Notes: generated by a model from the letters alone, not told the origin. Positions 36,758 to 45,871 are shown, counted from the stretch's first letter. The stretch: DNA of 64,000 bases from JBNKZU01 sp050301795 (GCA_050301795.1 JBNKZU010000014.1:1-64000); one strand, 5' to 3'. Program-made: numbers and translations.

Positions 36758-37537
36758 ATGGGATTTCTTAAAGGTAAACGCGCGCTAATCATCGGCGTTG
36801 CCAGCAAACGCTCTATCGCATGGGGTGCGGCTGTTGCATTCGAACGAGAAGGCGCCGAACTGGCCTTTACCGCAAAGGATCAAAAGCTACAAAAACGTAT
36901 CAAAGAGATGGTCGTGACACTTGGCTCTGATATTGTGATCCCTTGCGATGTCACAAAGGATGAAGATATCGACAACCTTTTTACCCAGCTTAAACAACAT
37001 TGGCAACAGTTTGACATTATTGTTCACTCTATTGCCTATTCACCTGGGGATCAGCTTGGAGGAGATTATCTGGATCGTATCACCCGGGATGGCTTTCGCA
37101 TCGCACATGACATCAGTTCCTACAGCTTTGCAGCCATTGCCAAGGCGGCACTCCCAATGTTACGCCCTAGGGCATCACTTATAACCATGAGCTACCTTGG
37201 AGCGGTACGTGCAGTTCCGAACTACAATGTCATGGGTCTGGCCAAAGCGAGTCTTGAGGCCAATGTCCGCTATATGGCTGCCGATCTTGGAAAACGGGAG
37301 ATACGGGTCAATGCCATATCGGCAGGTCCAATTAAAACCCCTGCCGCCAAAGGCATTAGCGATTTCAACAAAATGATCGACTATGGAGAGCGCAACTCAC
37401 CACTTCGACGCAATGTAACGATTAATGAGGTAGGAAATGCAACCGCATTTCTGGCATCCGACCTCGCATCAGGGATCACTGGTGATGTGCTTTATGTCGA
37501 TAGCGGCTACCACATACAGGCCATGCCGGTGATGTAG
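36758..37537 (+). CDS. fabI: Enoyl-ACP reductase (NADH)
   Basis: It reduces the enoyl-ACP in the last step of each fatty-acid elongation cycle. The 259-residue short-chain-dehydrogenase-fold protein has the catalytic Y156 and K163 (in NYNVMGLAKAS) plus Y146, the same numbers as in E. coli FabI, and the GVASKRSIAWG cofactor loop. A CAGGAG-type ribosome site precedes the ATG. Triclosan and isoniazid-type inhibitors act on this enzyme class. Confidence 0.97.
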   Translation: MGFLKGKRALIIGVASKRSIAWGAAVAFEREGAELAFTAKDQKLQKRIKEMVVTLGSDIVIPCDVTKDEDIDNLFTQLKQHWQQFDIIVHSIAYSPGDQLGGDYLDRITRDGFRIAHDISSYSFAAIAKAALPMLRPRASLITMSYLGAVRAVPNYNVMGLAKASLEANVRYMAADLGKREIRVNAISAGPIKTPAAKGISDFNKMIDYGERNSPLRRNVTINEVGNATAFLASDLASGITGDVLYVDSGYHIQAMPVM

Positions 37538-37624
37538 ATATGACCTTTCAGGATAAATCCAGAGCTATATTAGAAACAATTGCTCTCTGGCAGAATGGCA
37601 CTTATTGTTCGTTGCACCTAATTT

Positions 37625-37939
37625 CTATCTAAAACTGCGACCTTGAAATACATGCCCAACTCGCTTATGACGCTTGTTGAATTGTTGCGTGAAAGAGCCG
37701 TTGATGTATTTCATGCCCTTGGAGAGTGTTGGTTGTTCTGTCTCTATCAGAAGGTGGTAGTGGTTTGACATCAGGCAATAGACGTGACAATACCAATGGT
37801 ATCGCTCTGTTGCTGTATGTATTAGCTTCAGAAAACTCTCCCTGTCTTCATCAGACAAGTAGATATCTTGTTGGGAATTACCGCGAGCAGTAATGTGATA
37901 CTTTGCGCCTGAAAACTCTATTCTTAATGGGCGAGCCAT
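37625..37939 (-). pseudogene. Truncated REP-associated (Y1/HUH) transposase
   Basis: A 104-residue N-terminal piece of a RAYT/Y1-type transposase. The opening MARPLRIEFSGAKYHITARGN and the HUH motif region MSNHYHLLIET are clear. The nearby segment GSFTQQFNKRHKRVGHVFQGR usually has Tyr in the catalytic position; here Phe stands there. The frame ends soon after at a TAG, where relatives continue (GRYKAI...), and no continuation is seen downstream. It is therefore probably inactive. Repeats with the sequence CAATGTCAATTGTAAG lie directly upstream. Confidence 0.75.
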
Positions 37940-37993
37940 CCTCCAATCTCTTTGTCTATCACCCTCTTTAAGTCAAAGTAGTTCAAATCAGCG

Positions 37994-38051
37994 CAATGTC
38001 AATTGTAAGACCAGACCCCATTATCACAATGTCAATTGTAAGGCCAGACCC
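37994..38051. repeat. Two direct repeats beside the transposase remnant
   Basis: A 25-bp unit occurs at 37994-38018 and again at 38027-38051 with one difference (CAATGTCAATTGTAAG then A/G CCAGACCC), a 33-bp period. A more diverged third copy (CACAATGGCAAATTGTC) follows. CAATTG within it is palindromic. Units of this kind next to RAYT genes are typical substrates of REP transposases, but here I infer this from proximity. Confidence 0.6.
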
Positions 38052-38113
38052 TATGCCACAATGGCAAATTGTCTCTGTTTTTTTGTTAAGGCACTCCAAT
38101 CTGTTGCCATACT

Positions 38114-39103
38114 TTAATACCTCAAATCTTTATATAACAGTGACATTTCTTTTATGTCACTCAACTCATACCCACAACCAGTTATTGCACGATTTAACTT
38201 TTCCAATAAATTCAAATCTACTATTTTTGAGTAAACAGATGACACAATGTTTTTGTAAGCCTCAAAATAGAAGCTATTATTTTTATTGCATACAATTTTT
38301 TTACCAACCCCTGAAAGCCATGCATAATAATCATTTTCATCATTTATAATATCGATGTTATTATAATCTTTTATTCTATATATCCTAAACTCACCACCAT
38401 TATTAGAAAACAATCTGTCTCTTACATCTTCCTTGAGCGCATCACCCTGACTACAAAAGACTATATCCTCATCGTTCCTACAAACAGATAAGCCCCATAA
38501 ATACAACGAGGACTTATATATATAATATGAATGATAAGAATAACCATCTCGATTAAGATTATGAATAAATTTATCTTCTTCACTTAACTTACCAGATTTA
38601 CTTATAAGATATTGGTATCCAACACCACTATCATTTGAAACAGCATTATAAACATAAACATGTTCATACATATTGACATCACATATATAACCATCATTTC
38701 CATTTTTCATTTTCGGGATATATTCGAAACCATAATATTCACTCAATAATCCTTTATAATCTATACTCAAATATCCATATTTTAATATACCAGAATACCC
38801 CCAGTCATCATCTGTTACATTTGCGTAAAGTATTGATGCTGTAATATTTAAATCACCATTCCTATATATACATTTTTCATCAATCTTCCATTTGTAATCT
38901 TTGTTTACGTCATACTTCATTGCATAAAATGCATCGTCATAAGTTTTTAGATCATGATTAGCTCTAATAGATATTTTTCTTTCTAACTCACTGATGTCCT
39001 CTGATATTTCGCTTGAAAAAGAAGATGTTGAATATAAAACCATTATCACAACAAGGCATTTGTTTATTAATTTATCAGTAATAGATTTGTCATTGAAAAT
39101 CAT
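38114..39103 (-). CDS. Unknown secreted protein, AT-rich
   Basis: A 329-residue protein that I do not recognise. It starts with a signal peptide (about residues 1-30, KCLVVIMVLYSTSSFSSEIS), so it is exported. The mature part is rich in Tyr, Asn, Asp and Lys, with several cysteines (about eight, for example in KCIYRNG and VCNKNN), suggesting disulfides. Base composition is visibly more AT-rich than the surroundings, a sign of transfer. The start overlaps the stop of a toxin-acyltransferase-like remnant (ATGA), so the two were once coupled. Confidence 0.7.
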   Translation of the reverse strand: MIFNDKSITDKLINKCLVVIMVLYSTSSFSSEISEDISELERKISIRANHDLKTYDDAFYAMKYDVNKDYKWKIDEKCIYRNGDLNITASILYANVTDDDWGYSGILKYGYLSIDYKGLLSEYYGFEYIPKMKNGNDGYICDVNMYEHVYVYNAVSNDSGVGYQYLISKSGKLSEEDKFIHNLNRDGYSYHSYYIYKSSLYLWGLSVCRNDEDIVFCSQGDALKEDVRDRLFSNNGGEFRIYRIKDYNNIDIINDENDYYAWLSGVGKKIVCNKNNSFYFEAYKNIVSSVYSKIVDLNLLEKLNRAITGCGYELSDIKEMSLLYKDLRY

Positions 39104-39384
39104 TTATTTAATATCACCTCATTCCGCAGACCTGTATTCTTATCAAATTGCAATGTTTTAAACTTCTGTCCCTTTAATGCTGTTTGCATCAGATCTGCAA
39201 TCATCTTCTCTCTATGCTGGTTTTCATCGGTATGAAAAGGTGCGACTAACTCTACTAACCAGAGTGTGCCGCCTTCGTTAGGTATTAATCCTTTATCTTT
39301 ATCAAGTTGTGCATTATTACCCCAGTCATTCGGCGCCAGTCTGCCAACTGCTTTTAATCTGGTTTCTGCCTCTTCTGACAGGTA
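39100..39384 (-). pseudogene. Remnant of a toxin-activating lysine-acyltransferase-like gene
   Basis: Reading the minus strand gives about 95 codons ending in TGA at 39100. The segment SEEAETRLKAVGRLAPNDW, then GGTLWLVELVAPF, resembles the HlyC/RTX acyltransferase family core (compare HlyC W-F-I-D-W-I-A-P-F); the catalytic Asp position is Glu here. Further on, KGQKFKTLQFDKNTG also matches in pattern. A TGA closes the frame upstream at 39385-39387, but a neighbouring frame has an AGGAG-preceded ATG (MRSTLVIPV) at the junction, so a single-base frameshift is likely. Assignment is by pattern only. Confidence 0.5.
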
Positions 39385-39424
39385 TCACCAGAGTGCTGCG
39401 CATAGTACGCTCCTGTTCACGATA

Positions 39425-39461
39425 GAGTAACTAAGGAATCCTTAGTCCTCTTACTCTTTTT
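39425..39461 (+). terminator. Possible hairpin terminator in accessory patch
   Basis: The region 39385-39835 (451 bases) holds no convincing gene. Within it GAGTAA and CTAAGGA pair with TCCTTAG and TTACTC (bulge of five bases), followed by TTTTT. This resembles a plus-strand Rho-independent terminator, but no plus-strand gene ends here; it may have belonged to lost DNA. Confidence 0.35.
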
Positions 39462-39787
39462 AATAATCCATTATTCCTTGTTTATCTCTCTAAATTGCTC
39501 AGGACTTTTAATCGACATTATTATTATAGAGACCCAGACTACCTCTTATATATTGATATTTCCTGCAAATATTTTCTTGTGTGGATAAAGTTTTTTTGGG
39601 TAACGGGTTTTTATTTCATCTGTAAGAGGATTTTACTTGTCGTCGATGTATTCCGCAGAGGTTTACTCAAGCATGTATCATTAAGTCAATTTAATCTGTA
39701 TATACCCAGGCAAACAGATATGACAATTCACCTCCATAGACGAAAAGTATTTTTTTAAAAAGCACTTTTAGAGCTATCGCTTTTAGG

Positions 39788-39810
39788 CACGATTATTTAT
39801 GCTAATCGTG
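39788..39810. promoter_or_regulatory. Inverted repeat upstream of lemA
   Basis: CACGATTA and TAATCGTG form an 8-bp inverted repeat with a 7-base spacer, 26 bases before the lemA ATG. It contains the -10-like sequence TATGCT. It may be an operator or the 5' stem of the lemA message. Low certainty. Confidence 0.35.
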
Positions 39811-39835
39811 TTATCCATTGTATGAGGAGCAACCC

Positions 39836-40429
39836 ATGTCTGAAGGATTGATGATCTTTCTCGGTATTATGGCCGCGATCTTTATCTACCTGATCATGAT
39901 CTATAACAATCTGGTCTCGGATCGTAATAAGTTTAAGAATGCCTTTTCCCAGATCGATGTGCAGCTACAGCGGCGCTATGACCTGATCCCGAATCTCGTT
40001 GAGACTGCTAAGGGCTACCTTAAACATGAGCGCGAAACATTGGAAGCGGTGATCTCTGCTCGCAATCAGGCGCAAGCAGCAATGAAAAATGCATCCAAAG
40101 ACCCAGGAGATGGCGCTGCAATGGCATCATTGATGGGCGCTGAATCGATATTAGGGGGTGCTCTTGGAAAGTTCTTTGCGTTAGCTGAGGCTTACCCGGA
40201 TTTGAAGGCGAATCAGAATATGATGCAGTTATCGGAGGAGCTTTCATCAACAGAGAACCGTGTTGCCTTTGCACGTCAGGCCTTTAACGATGCGGTGATG
40301 ACCTATAATACCCGTCGGGAATCGTTCCCAGATCTGGTGATCGCAAACTTCTTTAGCTTCACTGAGGCTAAGCTACTTGAGTTAGAGGATAAAGAGGCTA
40401 AAAAAGCGGTTAAGGTCAGTTTTAGCTAA
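39836..40429 (+). CDS. lemA: LemA family protein
   Basis: A small membrane-anchored protein, 197 residues from the ATG at 39836, which has GAGGAG upstream; the frame extends six codons further. One N-terminal membrane segment (GLMIFLGIMAAIFIYLIMI) precedes a long helical domain with the family motif RRYDLIPNLVETAKGYLKHE. Exact function is unknown; the gene is widely paired with M48 proteases, as here (8 bases before the next gene). Confidence 0.93.
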   Translation: MSEGLMIFLGIMAAIFIYLIMIYNNLVSDRNKFKNAFSQIDVQLQRRYDLIPNLVETAKGYLKHERETLEAVISARNQAQAAMKNASKDPGDGAAMASLMGAESILGGALGKFFALAEAYPDLKANQNMMQLSEELSSTENRVAFARQAFNDAVMTYNTRRESFPDLVIANFFSFTEAKLLELEDKEAKKAVKVSFS

Positions 40430-40437
40430 ATCCTGTT

Positions 40438-42288
40438 ATGGATTTTTTTGCTGCCCAAGAGCGTGCCCATCGTAATAGCCGCTGGTTACATCTGCTCTTT
40501 TTTATTGCTGTCTTTGCGATTATCTCGCTCTTTTATGTTGCGATTGTCATCTTTCAGGGCACTACCTCGACCCGAGGGATCAACGACGCCTTCGTCTGGT
40601 GGCAACCGGATCTTTTTATCAATATTACGGCATCGATCACTCTCTTTGTCGCTGTCGTCAGTCTTTACAAGATATTTACGCTCTCTCGTGACGGTGGTAG
40701 TGGTATAGCTGAATCGCTGGGCGGACGTCGTGTGTTGCGCGATACCACACAACCTTTGGAACGACGTTTGCTGAATATCGTTGATGAGATGTCGATAGCG
40801 GCTTCACTCCCTGTACCTGCGATCTTTATCCTTGATAACGAAGGCGGTATCAATGCGTTTGCCGCCGGTTCGAAACGTAGTAACTCGGCAGTGGCCGTGA
40901 CCGAAGGTACACTTAAAAACCTCAGTCGAGATGAGCTTCAGGGAGTTATTGCTCATGAGTTCAGTCATATCCTCAATGGGGATATGGCGACAAATATTCG
41001 ATTAATTGGGGTGCTACATGGAATCCATCTGCTGGCATTAATTGGACGTCGTATGCTTTTTAGTACTCGTCACTCCCGTAATAAAAATAGTGGTGGCGCT
41101 TTCTTTATAGGACTGGGTTTGATGATTGTTGGCTATATTGGTGTCTTTTTCAGCCGTCTGATCAAGGCTGCAATCTCTCGTCAGCGCGAATACCTGGCTG
41201 ATGCCTCTGCGGTTCAATTTACACGCAACCCAAACGGTATTGCTAATGCACTAAAGAAGATTGCCGGTATCTATCCATCGACCATTCATAATTCACAGGC
41301 CGAGATGCTAAGCCATATGTATTTTGAAACTGGCATACGTTTTCAGTTTTCATGGTTTTTAACTCACCCCCCTATTGAAGATCGTATCAAACAGCTTGAT
41401 CCAACACTGAATCAGGAACTGTATGAATATCTCGCTTCGCGTCCAAAATCGGGTTACCAAAGTGTCGGCGGTACAATGGGTTTTGCCGCGGCTACTCTCT
41501 CTAACTCTATCGGCCATCTTGATGATGAGCATATTGAGTTCGCACATCACATGATTAAAGAGATCCCGCCGGTGATTGTCCAAGCGTTACGGAATGCTGA
41601 TAGTGCAATGGATATTGTATTGGCGATTATTGCACTTTCGAATAATGATAAAACCATCAAGATAGAGCGTTATGGCAAACTCAAACGTCGTGTTGAAACC
41701 TACTATCATCTACTCCAGTCGACCAAAAGAACCACATGGCTACCTATCATTGAGTTGGCCATCGCCGCTATCAAGGAGAGTAGCTATGAGAAGATTACTC
41801 AATTCATCAAGGAGACAAAGGTCGTTATCTCTGCCGATAATCGAGTAACCCTGTTTGAGTACTGTGTTCTCTCATTGGTCAAATACTATCTGGAAGAGAA
41901 TCTTGAACAAAAGTCCGCAAAAAGAGTGAGCTCACAAAGACGCATTCGAGAAGATATTCACTATCTGCTCTCATTTTTATCTCGTTGTGACGGAAAGAGT
42001 GAAGAGAAGGTTAAAGCGTCTTTCTCTGATGCCCTGGCTCTGATCCCGCTCGATCATATCGAACCGGAACCAAACCGGGAAAAGCTCTCTCTCAATCGAC
42101 TTGAGGCTGCACTAAAAAACATTGAGACACTTTCTCACAGATTCCGAGGGAAGATCATTGAAGCCGCGATTGCTGCAATTCAGTCTGATAGTATCGTTTC
42201 AATTAATGAGGCGGAGCTAATACGGGTGTTAGGTGCGCGATTTGATTGTCCGATTCCCCCGCTATTGCCACAGAGTGATAACGGTTAG
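40438..42288 (+). CDS. M48-family membrane metalloprotease
   Basis: A 616-residue HtpX-related protease. Two N-terminal membrane spans precede the zinc motif AHEFSHILNGD (HEFSH from residue 173), and further spans and the third-ligand segment REYLADASAVQFT follow. A long C-terminal extension of about 300 residues lies beyond the usual HtpX end and looks helical; its function is unknown. Coupled to lemA, it probably acts in membrane protein quality control. The stop overlaps that of the convergent symporter gene by a few bases. Confidence 0.85.
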   Translation: MDFFAAQERAHRNSRWLHLLFFIAVFAIISLFYVAIVIFQGTTSTRGINDAFVWWQPDLFINITASITLFVAVVSLYKIFTLSRDGGSGIAESLGGRRVLRDTTQPLERRLLNIVDEMSIAASLPVPAIFILDNEGGINAFAAGSKRSNSAVAVTEGTLKNLSRDELQGVIAHEFSHILNGDMATNIRLIGVLHGIHLLALIGRRMLFSTRHSRNKNSGGAFFIGLGLMIVGYIGVFFSRLIKAAISRQREYLADASAVQFTRNPNGIANALKKIAGIYPSTIHNSQAEMLSHMYFETGIRFQFSWFLTHPPIEDRIKQLDPTLNQELYEYLASRPKSGYQSVGGTMGFAAATLSNSIGHLDDEHIEFAHHMIKEIPPVIVQALRNADSAMDIVLAIIALSNNDKTIKIERYGKLKRRVETYYHLLQSTKRTTWLPIIELAIAAIKESSYEKITQFIKETKVVISADNRVTLFEYCVLSLVKYYLEENLEQKSAKRVSSQRRIREDIHYLLSFLSRCDGKSEEKVKASFSDALALIPLDHIEPEPNREKLSLNRLEAALKNIETLSHRFRGKIIEAAIAAIQSDSIVSINEAELIRVLGARFDCPIPPLLPQSDNG

Positions 42289-43565
42289 GCTTTGATCTCT
42301 TCCTGCAAAACGCCCTCTTCCCCTTGTGACTTGGCAATAATCACTGCACCGCATGAATCACTAAAGACATTAACCGAGGTGCGACACATGTCCAGTATTC
42401 GATCAACCGCAAGGATAAGTCCAATGCCCTCTGCTGGCAGACCAATTGTTGCAAGGATAATTGAGATGGCTACCAAACTTGCTGCTGGAATACCGGCCAC
42501 ACCAATTGATGTGAGTAGTGCTACCAGAACGATTGTAAACTGCGTAGCAAAGCTCAACTCAAGACCATAAGCCTGAGCGATAAACATCGCGGCAACACAC
42601 TCATACAGCGCCGTACCATCCATATTTACTGTCGCCCCCAAAGGCAGAACGAAGCTTGTGGTGCGATTTGATACACCTGCCCCTTTCTCGACACACTCCA
42701 TAGTCATCGGAAGGGTTGCCGAAGAGGATGCAGTAGAGAATGCGGTAAGTAACGCTGGTGCCATTGCTTTGTAGTGTCTTATAGGATTAACCCGCGCAAC
42801 CACGCTCAACAGCAACGGCATTGTAATAAACATGTGGAACAGGAGAGCCAGCATTACAGAGACAAAGAACCATGCCAGAGGCACAAAGGCATCAAATCCT
42901 GTTGTGGCAACCACTTTTGCAACCAGAGCAAAGACACCTATCGGCGCAAAGAGCATGACCCAGTTGGTGATCTTCATCATGGTCTCGAAGATCCCTTCCC
43001 AGAAGTTAAACTGAGTTTCAGCAAACTCCTCTTGGATCTTGGTCATAAAAAAACCAAACAACAGACTAAAGAAGATCAGTCCGAGCATCTGTCCATTTGC
43101 AGCAGCCGCAACGATATTTGTCGGCACCATCCGAATAAATATCTCGGCAACATCACCTGCCCCCTTTCCAGCAACCTTTGATTCGAAGCTGGAAGTATCG
43201 CTGGTGAAACCGATGCGATCCTTCACTGGCCCTAACTCATCAATGCCTGGAGCAATGATATTAACCACTGCCAACCCAATCAGGATTGCAAGCAGTGATG
43301 TCATCATATAATAGAAGATCGTTTTACTTCCTAATCGACCGAGCGATCCTCCAGAACCTATTCCGGCAATTCCGACAATAATCGATGAGACAATTAACGG
43401 CACTATCAGCATTTTTAACGCGTTTAGAAACAGCTTCCCAATAAACGCAAATACTGACACCAGCGACACACCAAAAACTGTTCCGTCAACTCCACTCAGC
43501 AAACCAGCAGGAATAGCCAATCCTAAAGCAATTAGTATTTGCCAGTGGAGTTTAAGTTTTAGCAT
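42285..43565 (-). CDS. Dicarboxylate/amino acid:cation symporter
   Basis: A 426-residue member of the DAACS (GltP/DctA) family that imports glutamate, aspartate or C4-dicarboxylates with Na+ or H+. Family motifs are AFSTASSSATLPMTMECVE (the Ser-rich hairpin), NMDGTALYE and GIPAASLVAISIIL. About eight hydrophobic helices are visible. Exact substrate cannot be decided from sequence. It follows ppiD by 11 bases on the same strand. Confidence 0.92.
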   Translation of the reverse strand: MLKLKLHWQILIALGLAIPAGLLSGVDGTVFGVSLVSVFAFIGKLFLNALKMLIVPLIVSSIIVGIAGIGSGGSLGRLGSKTIFYYMMTSLLAILIGLAVVNIIAPGIDELGPVKDRIGFTSDTSSFESKVAGKGAGDVAEIFIRMVPTNIVAAAANGQMLGLIFFSLLFGFFMTKIQEEFAETQFNFWEGIFETMMKITNWVMLFAPIGVFALVAKVVATTGFDAFVPLAWFFVSVMLALLFHMFITMPLLLSVVARVNPIRHYKAMAPALLTAFSTASSSATLPMTMECVEKGAGVSNRTTSFVLPLGATVNMDGTALYECVAAMFIAQAYGLELSFATQFTIVLVALLTSIGVAGIPAASLVAISIILATIGLPAEGIGLILAVDRILDMCRTSVNVFSDSCGAVIIAKSQGEEGVLQEEIKA

Positions 43566-43576
43566 CTCATTTCTGT

Positions 43577-45454
43577 TTAGTTGTTTTTGTAAACAATACT
43601 TGATTGCTCTCGAAGTTGACCGAGCACAGCATTTAGTGAGGCTCTGGCATAAGAGTTCTCTTTTGCTCCCTCTTCCTCACCAGTGCCATCAGTCACCTTA
43701 GACAATTTAATCACAACATAGTCACCACTCGGCAGTGATTCTGAGCGATAGGTTACGCCTGATTCCGGTTTAGGCATCTTAAATAGCGCTTTAATAATCT
43801 GACGATCAACACCCTGCTCCGTTCGCTTAACACCACTCATATCTTTCCACTCTAATGAGATGGCTTTTGCAGCTTTAGATGGATCGTTGCCGGCTGTTAT
43901 CTTCGACAGCAGTTCGTCAGCAACTACTCCAGCCTTCTCTTCACCTTTGGTACGTTGTATCGACGCCATAATGACGCCCTTAACCTCTTCCAATGGCTTA
44001 ATTCTTTCTGGCTGACGTTCATTAAGACGAATAACCACCATGTGCTTACTTGAGAGCTCTATGACCTCACTGTTATTCCCTTTATTAAGCACCTCCTCAC
44101 TAAAGGCAAAATCTACAAGCTTCTGCTCTTTGGTGATTCCTGAGGTTCCACCCGATCTTGAGAACAGCGGAGAGATTTTTATTGGTAGTTTTAGCTCAGT
44201 CGATGCAACCTCTAATGACTCAGGGTGTTCGTAGGTATTGTTCGCAAGCCGATCAGCCAGATCATAAAGACGCTGATCAGCGATCTCATTCTGGATCTCT
44301 TTTTTGATATCATCCTTTACTTCATCAAAACCTTTCGTTGTCCCACCTCGAACTTCATCCAGCTTAATAAGATGGAATCCAAACTGGCTACGAACAACCT
44401 GACTTAACTCTCCCACTTTTAAGTTAAATGCAGCCTCTTCAAAGGCTTTGTCCATCACACCTTTACCAAAGAACCCAAGCGAGCCGCCTTCAGCAGCAGA
44501 GCCAGGATCGTTTGACTCCTTTTTAGCCAACGCCGCAAAATCAGCACCATCAATCAGTTGATTACGAATGGTTTCAATTTTAGATTTCGCTGTATTCACC
44601 TCATCATCAGAGGCGTCATCCCCCACCTCAATAAGAATATGTCTGGCGTTGCGTTCTTCTGGTGTGCGGTAATTGATTAACTGTGATTCGTAGCGCTCTT
44701 TGATCTGCTGGTCATCGACATCGATCGCTTTTGCAAGCTTTTCACCATCGAGTTCAATATATTTCACACTCACCATCTCTGGCTGCATATAACGACTCTG
44801 GTTTTGTTCGTAATACGATTTGATCTCTTCATCACTAACCGAAACACTCTTTGTAAAGTTTGCTGCTGGAACCACTACAAATCCCATGTCTCTAGTTTGA
44901 TTGATTAATCTTTGAGCACTGATCTTTTCATTCTTGCTCGTAAAATCACTCACCTCGACACCCTGTCGATATTGCTGAATCATAATGTCACGCCGGAGCT
45001 TCTCTTCAAATCCTCCAGGCATCATGCCTTGCATTCTTAGTGCACGTTCATAGGCCTCTTTTGAGAACTTTCCATCCTCTTTAAATGCATCAACACTACG
45101 AATGGTATCGATAACCAGATTATCTCCAGCGCCCATCTTTGAATCGACGGCGGCTGAATAGACTAGTCGTTCTTCTATCAGTTGTTCCTGAACCTGTTTT
45201 TTGAGCGCTTCTTCAGAGAATAGATTGGGTGGAAGCTTGTCACCAAACATCTGCTTTAAGCGTTGAAGTTGACGGTAATAGGCGTTTTGCAATTCACGTT
45301 GAGTAATATCACTATCATTAACAGAGACGGCAACGGGTTCACTACCGCCTCCTGTATATTGATTAACACCCCACAATGCAAATGGAATAATGATCAGGCC
45401 GACGATTACCCAAGCAATCCAACCTTGTGCTCGATCACGTATGAACTGCAACAT
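43577..45454 (-). CDS. ppiD: Periplasmic folding chaperone PpiD
   Basis: A 625-residue inner-membrane protein anchored by one N-terminal helix (AQGWIAWVIVGLIIIPFALW). A SurA-like N-terminal chaperone domain follows, then a parvulin-type domain beginning near ARHILIEVGDDASDDEV and including AKKESNDPGSAAEGGSLGFF. It helps proteins emerging from the Sec translocon. In E. coli it also follows hupB and lon, as here. Confidence 0.95.
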   Translation of the reverse strand: MLQFIRDRAQGWIAWVIVGLIIIPFALWGVNQYTGGGSEPVAVSVNDSDITQRELQNAYYRQLQRLKQMFGDKLPPNLFSEEALKKQVQEQLIEERLVYSAAVDSKMGAGDNLVIDTIRSVDAFKEDGKFSKEAYERALRMQGMMPGGFEEKLRRDIMIQQYRQGVEVSDFTSKNEKISAQRLINQTRDMGFVVVPAANFTKSVSVSDEEIKSYYEQNQSRYMQPEMVSVKYIELDGEKLAKAIDVDDQQIKERYESQLINYRTPEERNARHILIEVGDDASDDEVNTAKSKIETIRNQLIDGADFAALAKKESNDPGSAAEGGSLGFFGKGVMDKAFEEAAFNLKVGELSQVVRSQFGFHLIKLDEVRGGTTKGFDEVKDDIKKEIQNEIADQRLYDLADRLANNTYEHPESLEVASTELKLPIKISPLFSRSGGTSGITKEQKLVDFAFSEEVLNKGNNSEVIELSSKHMVVIRLNERQPERIKPLEEVKGVIMASIQRTKGEEKAGVVADELLSKITAGNDPSKAAKAISLEWKDMSGVKRTEQGVDRQIIKALFKMPKPESGVTYRSESLPSGDYVVIKLSKVTDGTGEEEGAKENSYARASLNAVLGQLREQSSIVYKNN

Positions 45455-45511
45455 TTTTTATCTATCCTAATTCTTGGTTTACGGAAACAATCACCGCATT
45501 ATCACATTAAT

Positions 45512-45752
45512 TGTGATCGCGATATATGTGACCACCACATCTGGTGGAGTTGTCGAACATGCCAGAGCATTTTTTTCGACCTGTTCATCCTGATCATTCA
45601 TCGCTCTTTCACCTCTGACCTCAAGGGATGGAGGAAATGCATAAGATTGTCAGGAACAATCTTTGCCATGTGATCACGATATACCGTTCATCCTGAACAT
45701 TCGCTGCTCCTGCGCATCCCTGCGCTCGCAGCATACCGTTCATCCTGAACAT
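45512..45752. repeat. Intergenic repeats between ppiD and the tRNA genes
   Basis: The 340-base stretch 45455-45794 holds no gene. ATACCGTTCATCCTGAACAT occurs exactly twice (45681-45700 and 45733-45752, 52-bp period), each with a short palindrome GTTCA-tcc-TGAAC; a diverged copy is near 45578-45600. TGTGATCGCGATATA (45512) also recurs as TGTGATCACGATATA (45669). They look like small extragenic repeats. The rest shows no structure I can name. Confidence 0.6.
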
Positions 45753-45785
45753 AAAAAAAGGCGCACTTTTACAAAAGTGCGCCTT
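45753..45785 (-). terminator. Strong Rho-independent terminator
   Basis: A perfect 13-bp stem (AAGGCGCACTTTT / AAAAGTGCGCCTT, 2-base loop) is followed on the minus strand by seven T. It ends the minus-strand hupB/tRNA transcript just past tRNA-Asp, before ppiD. Confidence 0.9.
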
Positions 45786-45794
45786 CTCTTAATT

Positions 45795-45871
45795 TGGCGG
45801 AGCGGACGGGACTCGAACCCGCGACCCCCGGCGTGACAGGCCGGTATTCTAACCAACTGAACTACCGCTCC
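45795..45871 (-). tRNA. tRNA-Asp (GTC)
   Basis: A 77-nucleotide cloverleaf on the minus strand starting GGAGCGGTAGTTCAG and ending in encoded CCA. The anticodon is GTC (in CCTGTCACG), the T-arm is GGGTTCGAGTC, and the acceptor stem pairs GGAGCGG with CCGCTCC. Confidence 0.97.

Noticed and set aside
37558..37591. Hairpin CCAGAGC...GCTCTCTGG after fabI as terminator
   Set aside because: Stem has a bulge and no T-run follows.
37988..38051. CRISPR array from the CAATGTCAATTGTAAG repeats
   Set aside because: Only two good copies with an 8-base spacer, no cas genes, and a transposase neighbour; better explained as REP-type units.
39495..39758. 87-codon plus-strand open frame in the accessory patch
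   Set aside because: It begins at TTG without a ribosome site, has low-complexity hydrophobic/aromatic content typical of AT-rich non-coding DNA, and matches nothing I recognise.
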